Of a DNA stretch of 64,000 bases, positions 59,934 to 64,000 are shown one piece after another. Where the stretch lies: contig CAZVJW010000018.1 of NCBI GenBank assembly GCA_964627535.1, positions 1 through 64,000 of the forward strand, written 5' to 3'. The translations under genes were made by a program, and so were the position numbers. Within the stretch, counting starts at the first letter, position 1. Each line of letters opens with the position of its first letter. The stretch comes from UBA1447 sp964627535. GTDB lineage: Bacteria > Bacillota > Clostridia > Oscillospirales > Acutalibacteraceae. The notes below the pieces were generated by a model. That model was not told the origin of the DNA. It saw only the letters and a list, made by a program, of their open reading frames with translations, and ran no database searches.

Positions 59934-60482
59934 GTGGCCGACCAAATCGTAACCGGCTTTTTTAATGAAATCTATGACGAAACCTACCGGAAAACCTTAA
60001 GGTATGTTACTTCTAAGTGCGGCAATACACACGATATTGCGGACATTGTGCAGGAGATTTACACCGAAGTATATTCTGTATTGGTCAGCAAAGGAACCCG
60101 CTACATTAACAACAGAGAAGCTTTCGTTATGCAGGTTGCGAAAGCTAAGATGTACAGACACTATTCTTTGGCCGGGAGATTTAAAAACCTTGTTCCGCTC
60201 TTTGACAACATAAAGGACGAAGAGGTTAGCCTTGCTGACCTGGAGCTTTCGGAGAGTGAAGTCGCGGACGGGGTAATCAACAAAATCCTGTCGGAAAATA
60301 TTTGGAAGCGTCTAAGTAAAAAACCGGAAGGGGTTAAAAAAATATTTTATCTCTACTATTCGCTGGACTTAACCATTGCGGATATTGCAAAAGAACTGAA
60401 AATGACACAGTCCAATGTAAAAAACAAACTATTCAGAACCGTCACAGAACTCAGGGAGGAATATGAAACCGCATTGTTGTAA
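59934..60482 (+). CDS. ECF-type RNA polymerase sigma factor
   Basis: 182-residue sigma-70 family factor with only regions 2 and 4. Region 2 is DIADIVQEIYTEVYSVL (about 34-50) with RYINNREAFVMQVAKAKMYRHY for promoter melting. Region 4 is KKIFYLYYSLDLTIADIAKELKMTQSNVKNKLFRTVTELREEY (HTH). GTG 59934 is preceded by AAGGCGGTGA. It is followed 47 bp later by a membrane protein that is the likely anti-sigma partner, forming a typical ECF signalling pair. Confidence 0.9.
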   Translation: MADQIVTGFFNEIYDETYRKTLRYVTSKCGNTHDIADIVQEIYTEVYSVLVSKGTRYINNREAFVMQVAKAKMYRHYSLAGRFKNLVPLFDNIKDEEVSLADLELSESEVADGVINKILSENIWKRLSKKPEGVKKIFYLYYSLDLTIADIAKELKMTQSNVKNKLFRTVTELREEYETALL

Positions 60483-60529
60483 AGCGGGGAAGGCTGCCGG
60501 GAAGGCGCGGATGAAAGGAGGGACTCCGG

Positions 60530-61441
60530 ATGAAAGAAAAGGACCTGTTAAAGCAGATATTGGATGAAAATCTGATTCAAAAAGAAGCAATCCGAAGAAG
60601 AGCAATCAACACGGTTCAAATTGAAGAAAAAATAGGGAGGCGCGTTGTGAAAAAAAGAGTTTTGGTAACGGCAATTGTTTTGGTCGTGGCTGCCGCGTTG
60701 TCCGTGTCCGCTTACGCTGGGGTGGATATATACGAGTACAATCAGGCGGAGAGCTTTCTGGGGGAAATCGGCATCTCGGCGGACTCACTTGAGCGCAGCG
60801 AAGCGAAGAAAGTGTACAAAGATATTCAATCGGATGCGTTTGAGTATTCATCGACAATGGATGTACTCAATTCAAAAGCGGTAGAAATGGGCATTGAGAA
60901 TATACCGCAGGACTCGCGGGCAATTTACGATGCTATTGTAGCGTACAACGGTCTTGTGTATACGGCAAAAATCAGCTCGGAGCAGATCAGAGCTATCAAA
61001 GCCGGCACAAGCTACAAGGATATCATCAAGGCGCTGGGCAACACCAAGGATGTCGGCAGCGGACGGTATGTGCTGGTTTACGCGGTTGACGGCGACAAAA
61101 TCTTTTACCTCGGGTTCGGTGGCGAAGAGGAAATATGCATGCAGTCCGGAGAAGAGCTATTGAAAACACTGGAACCGGCTCAGCAGAATAACCCGGACGA
61201 ATACACCTTTAACGCGACGATGACGCAACGGATGGACAATTCGATTCTGGTTTACTGCCCGACATATGACAAGTTTGACACCATAAATCTCACGATAACC
61301 GGCGATACCGAAATTGTTTTCGAAAACGGTGAAAAGGCAACAATCGATGATATCAAATATAATCTGACTATAACAATTGCTCCCGAAATCCGCGAGAGTT
61401 ATCCGCCGCAGGGCACCGCGTTAAAAATCATTGTGAAATAG
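60530..61441 (+). CDS. Single-span membrane protein, probable anti-sigma factor
   Basis: 303 residues. The cytoplasmic N-terminus (about 1-42, basic, helical: LLKQILDENLIQKEAIRRRAI) precedes one transmembrane helix (VLVTAIVLVVAAALSVSAYAG, about 44-64). The extracellular domain of 235 residues contains AYNGLVYTAKISSEQIRAIKAG and a beta-rich end. This layout and the position behind an ECF sigma gene fit a membrane-bound anti-sigma or sensor. No zinc-binding ZAS motif is seen. ATG 60530 follows AAAGGAGGG. Two terminators follow the gene. Confidence 0.75.
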   Translation: MKEKDLLKQILDENLIQKEAIRRRAINTVQIEEKIGRRVVKKRVLVTAIVLVVAAALSVSAYAGVDIYEYNQAESFLGEIGISADSLERSEAKKVYKDIQSDAFEYSSTMDVLNSKAVEMGIENIPQDSRAIYDAIVAYNGLVYTAKISSEQIRAIKAGTSYKDIIKALGNTKDVGSGRYVLVYAVDGDKIFYLGFGGEEEICMQSGEELLKTLEPAQQNNPDEYTFNATMTQRMDNSILVYCPTYDKFDTINLTITGDTEIVFENGEKATIDDIKYNLTITIAPEIRESYPPQGTALKIIVK

Positions 61442-61453
61442 CGCAGCGCGCCG

Positions 61454-61486
61454 AGCCGCCGGGTTAAAAATCCGGCGGCTTTTTGC
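61454..61486 (+). terminator. Intrinsic terminator 1 after the sigma/anti-sigma operon
   Basis: Stem AGCCGCCGG / CCGGCGGCT, 9-base A-rich loop, TTTTT tail. Confidence 0.9.
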
Positions 61487-61514
61487 TGTTTTTCGACAAA
61501 GAATTCGAACAAAT

Positions 61515-61550
61515 AAAGCCCGGAAAAGCGTCATTCGGGCTTTTTTATTT
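61515..61550 (+). terminator. Intrinsic terminator 2 after the sigma/anti-sigma operon
   Basis: Stem AAGCCCG / CGGGCTT with an 11-base interior and a long T-run (TTTTTTATTTT). Tandem with the terminator at 61454. Confidence 0.85.
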
Positions 61551-61614
61551 TATGTGGTAAAAACTGTATTATTTTCGAATAATATGTGTTAAAGTATCTT
61601 GAAACGGTTATGTT

Positions 61615-61749
61615 ATACTAATTCACGATTAAAAAACCTCTAAAAATCAAGCAAAAGCTTTGATTCATACGATTCTCCATTTTAATGCAGAATAGTATTA
61701 TTAGGTTTTGTGCGGATTTTTTAGTTAGGTTTTTATGAGTAATTAGCAT
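61615..61749 (+). repeat. Composite MITE-like repeat, subfamily A with nested element
   Basis: 135 bp from ATACTAATTCACGATT to GAGTAATTAGCAT (one change in the right terminus). It carries a 32-bp inverted-repeat element at the same internal point as the copy at 55136, so both probably descend from one composite element. Confidence 0.92.
61667..61698. repeat. Nested 32-bp inverted-repeat element
   Basis: ATACGATTCTCC...GCAGAATAGTAT. It differs by one base from the nested element at 55188-55219. Confidence 0.85.
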
Positions 61750-61782
61750 TAAATCATAAAAGATTGATTGAGAGGGATTTTT

Positions 61783-63738
61783 ATGAGCTTTCAAAAAGAC
61801 AAACGAACCCCGTATTTTTCATTTAACTATAACGGCGAAAGCACGGCCGAGGTGCTGAAAAACGCGAAGGTAACAAGCGCGGCAAAAGAGGAAGCTGTTG
61901 AAACGACCTTCGTTTTGCCGGACGGACTTGAAATCACTCAGAGCATAAAAGAATACCCGAATTACGGGGCAACCGAATGGGTTGTTTCATTGAATAATAA
62001 TTCGTCCGAACACAGCGGTCTTATAACAGAGCTGTTTGACTGCGATATCGCGCTGCCGTTCGAATACGATGCGCCGCAAACACCCGGATTTAATGTAAAA
62101 GAAAGCGCGGCCGCGATATATAATCCGAAAGGCTCTGTCTGGGCGCGCGACGAATTTGTGTCAAGCGCAAATTATATTCTGCCCGGCAAGACTCAGAAAT
62201 ACAACAACGACGGCGGGCGCTCCTCAAACGGCAAGGCTCCGTTTTTTGACATTAACCGCGGGGACAAGGGTGTTATCTGCGCAATAGGCTGGACCGGGCA
62301 ATGGCAGGCAGTTTTTTCGCGCGACGACGAGAATATAAACATCAAAACCGGTATCCAAAATATCGGCTTTAAGCTTTTCCCCGGCGAAAAAATCAGAACA
62401 TCGTCCATGCTGCTGATGCGTTATGAAAACGGGCAGAATAATGGGCATATTCAGTTCAGGCGATTGGTTAAAGAGCAGTTCTCTCTTATCGGCAAGCCGG
62501 GCAGGCCCGACCAGGGTCCGCACAGCATCATGGCATGGGGCGCACTGCCGACAGACCAAATGCTTAAGCGCATTGAGCAGTACACAAAAAACAAGCTGGA
62601 TTTTGAGTATTTTTGGATTGATGCCGGTTGGTACGGCTCCCCGAATGGGTATTGCCCGAGCGAGCATGTAGGCGATTGGGGCACACAGACAGGCAACTGG
62701 GCGGTGAACACGAATACCCATCCGGACGGTCTGCTTGAAGTGGCGAAAGCCATCAAAGAAAACGGGATGAAATTCCTGCTTTGGATTGAGCCTGAGCGGG
62801 TTATCAGCTCAAACCCGACGCCCCAAGAACATCCGGACTGGTTTTTCAAGCTTCCGGATGGCAGCGGCAAAAATGAAACCTGGCTGCTGAACCTGGGCAA
62901 CGAAGAGGCGCTTGCCGGAACTATCGAACTTGTTTCAAACTTTGTTAAGGATTTCGATTTAGCCTGTTACAGGCAGGATTTTAACATGGACCCGCTTAAG
63001 TTTTGGCAGGTAAATGACGAACCCGAACGGGTTGGCATGAACGAAATTAAACACATTATGGGGCTTTATATGTTTTGGGATACCCTTTTAGAGCGCTTCC
63101 CGCATCTTATCATCGACAACTGCGCGAGCGGCGGGCGCAGAATTGATATTGAAACCTTAAGGCGGTCCATTCCGCTTTGGCGCAGCGATTACCAGTGCAC
63201 CTGGGATGCTGACGCCGAAACCTCGCAGACGCACAACATGGGTATTTCCTGGTGGATACCGTATTCGGGAACCGGCAACGGGTTCGGAATAGGCGACACC
63301 TATAAGGCTAGAAGCTGCTATTCAGCATCCTTCGTTTCCTCCTATTGGGGCTATGAAGGTATGGAGCTGACCGAAGACCAGCCGCTCGAATGGGTAAGGC
63401 AAATCAGAAAAGAATACAAACGGGTGAGACCGTATTTTTCCTGCGACTACTATCCGCTTACCGAGGTAACCTCGGTTGACAGCAGCTGGGCAGCTTCGCA
63501 ATACGACCGGCCTGAAAAAGGTGACGGTATAGTAACGGTGTTCCGGCGCGTGCTCTCCCCGTGCGAAACGGCCCGTTTCGATCTTGGCGGGATTATGACG
63601 GGCGCATCTTATTCATTTGAGGATGCCGATACCGGAGAAATTATTAAAATCGGGGCGGATGAACTTGCAGAGAAGGGGCTGGTTGTTGCGATGCCTGAAA
63701 AACGCAGCAGTAAAATCTATTTTTACACAGTCAAATAA
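61783..63738 (+). CDS. GH36 family alpha-galactosidase
   Basis: 651 residues from ATG 61783 (AGAGGGA eight bases upstream), no signal peptide, so cytoplasmic. The N-terminal beta-sandwich is followed by the (beta/alpha)8 barrel: FEYFWIDAGWYG, MKFLLWIEPERV, CYRQDFNMDP (predicted nucleophile Asp in the family's K/R-x-D-x-N position), DNCASGGRRID, and SDYQCTWDAD (predicted acid/base Asp region). A short C-terminal beta domain follows. It hydrolyses terminal alpha-galactosides such as melibiose or raffinose, or related GH36 substrates. The following gene encodes a membrane protein that might be a transporter. Confidence 0.9.
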   Translation: MSFQKDKRTPYFSFNYNGESTAEVLKNAKVTSAAKEEAVETTFVLPDGLEITQSIKEYPNYGATEWVVSLNNNSSEHSGLITELFDCDIALPFEYDAPQTPGFNVKESAAAIYNPKGSVWARDEFVSSANYILPGKTQKYNNDGGRSSNGKAPFFDINRGDKGVICAIGWTGQWQAVFSRDDENINIKTGIQNIGFKLFPGEKIRTSSMLLMRYENGQNNGHIQFRRLVKEQFSLIGKPGRPDQGPHSIMAWGALPTDQMLKRIEQYTKNKLDFEYFWIDAGWYGSPNGYCPSEHVGDWGTQTGNWAVNTNTHPDGLLEVAKAIKENGMKFLLWIEPERVISSNPTPQEHPDWFFKLPDGSGKNETWLLNLGNEEALAGTIELVSNFVKDFDLACYRQDFNMDPLKFWQVNDEPERVGMNEIKHIMGLYMFWDTLLERFPHLIIDNCASGGRRIDIETLRRSIPLWRSDYQCTWDADAETSQTHNMGISWWIPYSGTGNGFGIGDTYKARSCYSASFVSSYWGYEGMELTEDQPLEWVRQIRKEYKRVRPYFSCDYYPLTEVTSVDSSWAASQYDRPEKGDGIVTVFRRVLSPCETARFDLGGIMTGASYSFEDADTGEIIKIGADELAEKGLVVAMPEKRSSKIYFYTVK

Positions 63739-63755
63739 CATTTAAGGAAGTTAAA

Positions 63756-64000
63756 ATGAGTTATTTTATTCTTTGCGTTGATGTCGTGCTGATGACGATG
63801 ATATGGCCGGTGAACCGCTGGGTCATGAAACACGATGGCCGCACCCGCAGCATTGGGCTTTCAATAACCCTTGCGGGCATGGTTTTCGCGGCCTGCGGTG
63901 CGCTTGTCGCGGGGCAACCCTTGTTTTCGGCTGTGGGGCTGATATACGGGTTGATAACTGCGGCAGCTTATGATTTCGGTTTCTGCATGATTATCTTTTA
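63756..64000 (+). CDS. Membrane protein, truncated at window end
   Basis: Starts at ATG 63756 (AGGAAG upstream), 17 bp after the alpha-galactosidase gene. The 81 visible residues contain a first hydrophobic segment (SYFILCVDVVLMTMIWPV), a basic loop WVMKHDGRTRS, and two more spans (SIGLSITLAGMVFAACGALV, and LFSAVGLIYGLITAAAYDFG). This resembles the start of a DMT-type multi-span permease. A sugar-transport role is only suggested by the neighbour. Confidence 0.65.
   Translation, partial: MSYFILCVDVVLMTMIWPVNRWVMKHDGRTRSIGLSITLAGMVFAACGALVAGQPLFSAVGLIYGLITAAAYDFGFCMIIF

Noticed and set aside
1..64000. Search for CRISPR arrays, rRNA genes, prophage or integrase genes
   Set aside because: No regularly spaced direct repeats, no rRNA-like sequence and no integrase, terminase or capsid-like protein was seen in the window.

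Overview
The window looks like a chromosome segment of an anaerobic, Gram-positive Clostridia-type bacterium (Oscillospiraceae-like; this is inference, as there is no rRNA or other strong taxonomic marker). Supporting signs are a superoxide reductase/rubredoxin/flavodiiron protein cluster, the DUF1934-argS pair, strong AGGAGG ribosome sites, WXG100-type small proteins, secreted proteins with InlB-type repeats, and cohesin/dockerin modules. Most genes have moderate G+C. The stretch from about 7.8 to 16.7 kb is visibly richer in A+T and probably has a different history.

Layout. 0.4-6.7 kb: a surface-polysaccharide operon (pyruvyl-transferase-like protein, four GT2 glycosyltransferases, one GT-D/DUF1792 enzyme). 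6.8-7.8 kb: a small Rieske protein and a zinc-ribbon protein. 8.1-14.9 kb: an A+T-rich operon with a three-module FtsK/EssC-like ATPase, three WXG100-like helical proteins, a possible substrate, a DUF5685 protein, a J-like protein with a Cys-rich tail, and a membrane protein. It resembles a reduced type VII secretion locus. 15.2-16.9 kb: a divergent IspH, an orphan gene and tRNA-Ala(CGC). 17-20.2 kb: an oxidoreductase, then desulfoferrodoxin, rubredoxin and flavodiiron protein. 20.3-24.7 kb: a FecR-like membrane protein and a DUF2975/XRE/DUF4173 membrane-protein operon. 24.8-29.2 kb: a PfkB kinase, an amidase lipoprotein, an XRE regulator and an LRR/InlB surface protein. 29.6-35.4 kb: decayed gene pieces, a DUF4143 ATPase, and an L-fucose operon (fucU, kinase, fucI). 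35.6-39.5 kb: an ABC exporter, ComM and a small membrane protein. 39.9-53.6 kb: large secreted modular proteins, including an operon carrying dockerin, cohesin+dockerin and cohesin proteins. 53.9-59.7 kb: ornithine aminotransferase, ddl-DUF1934-argS, and a flavin-reductase-like protein. 59.9-63.7 kb: an ECF sigma factor with its membrane partner, a GH36 alpha-galactosidase, and a truncated membrane protein at the window end.

The most distinctive non-coding structure is a family of about 103-bp palindromic MITE-like elements with ends ATACTAAT...ATTAGTAT. There are ten copies in two subfamilies, often abutting stop codons. Two copies carry a second, 32-bp inverted-repeat element at the same internal point. 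A second repeat, an approximately 190-bp imperfect hairpin, occurs twice. The two most interesting gene systems are the FtsK/WXG100/DUF5685/J-like operon and the cohesin-dockerin operon of very large secreted proteins.
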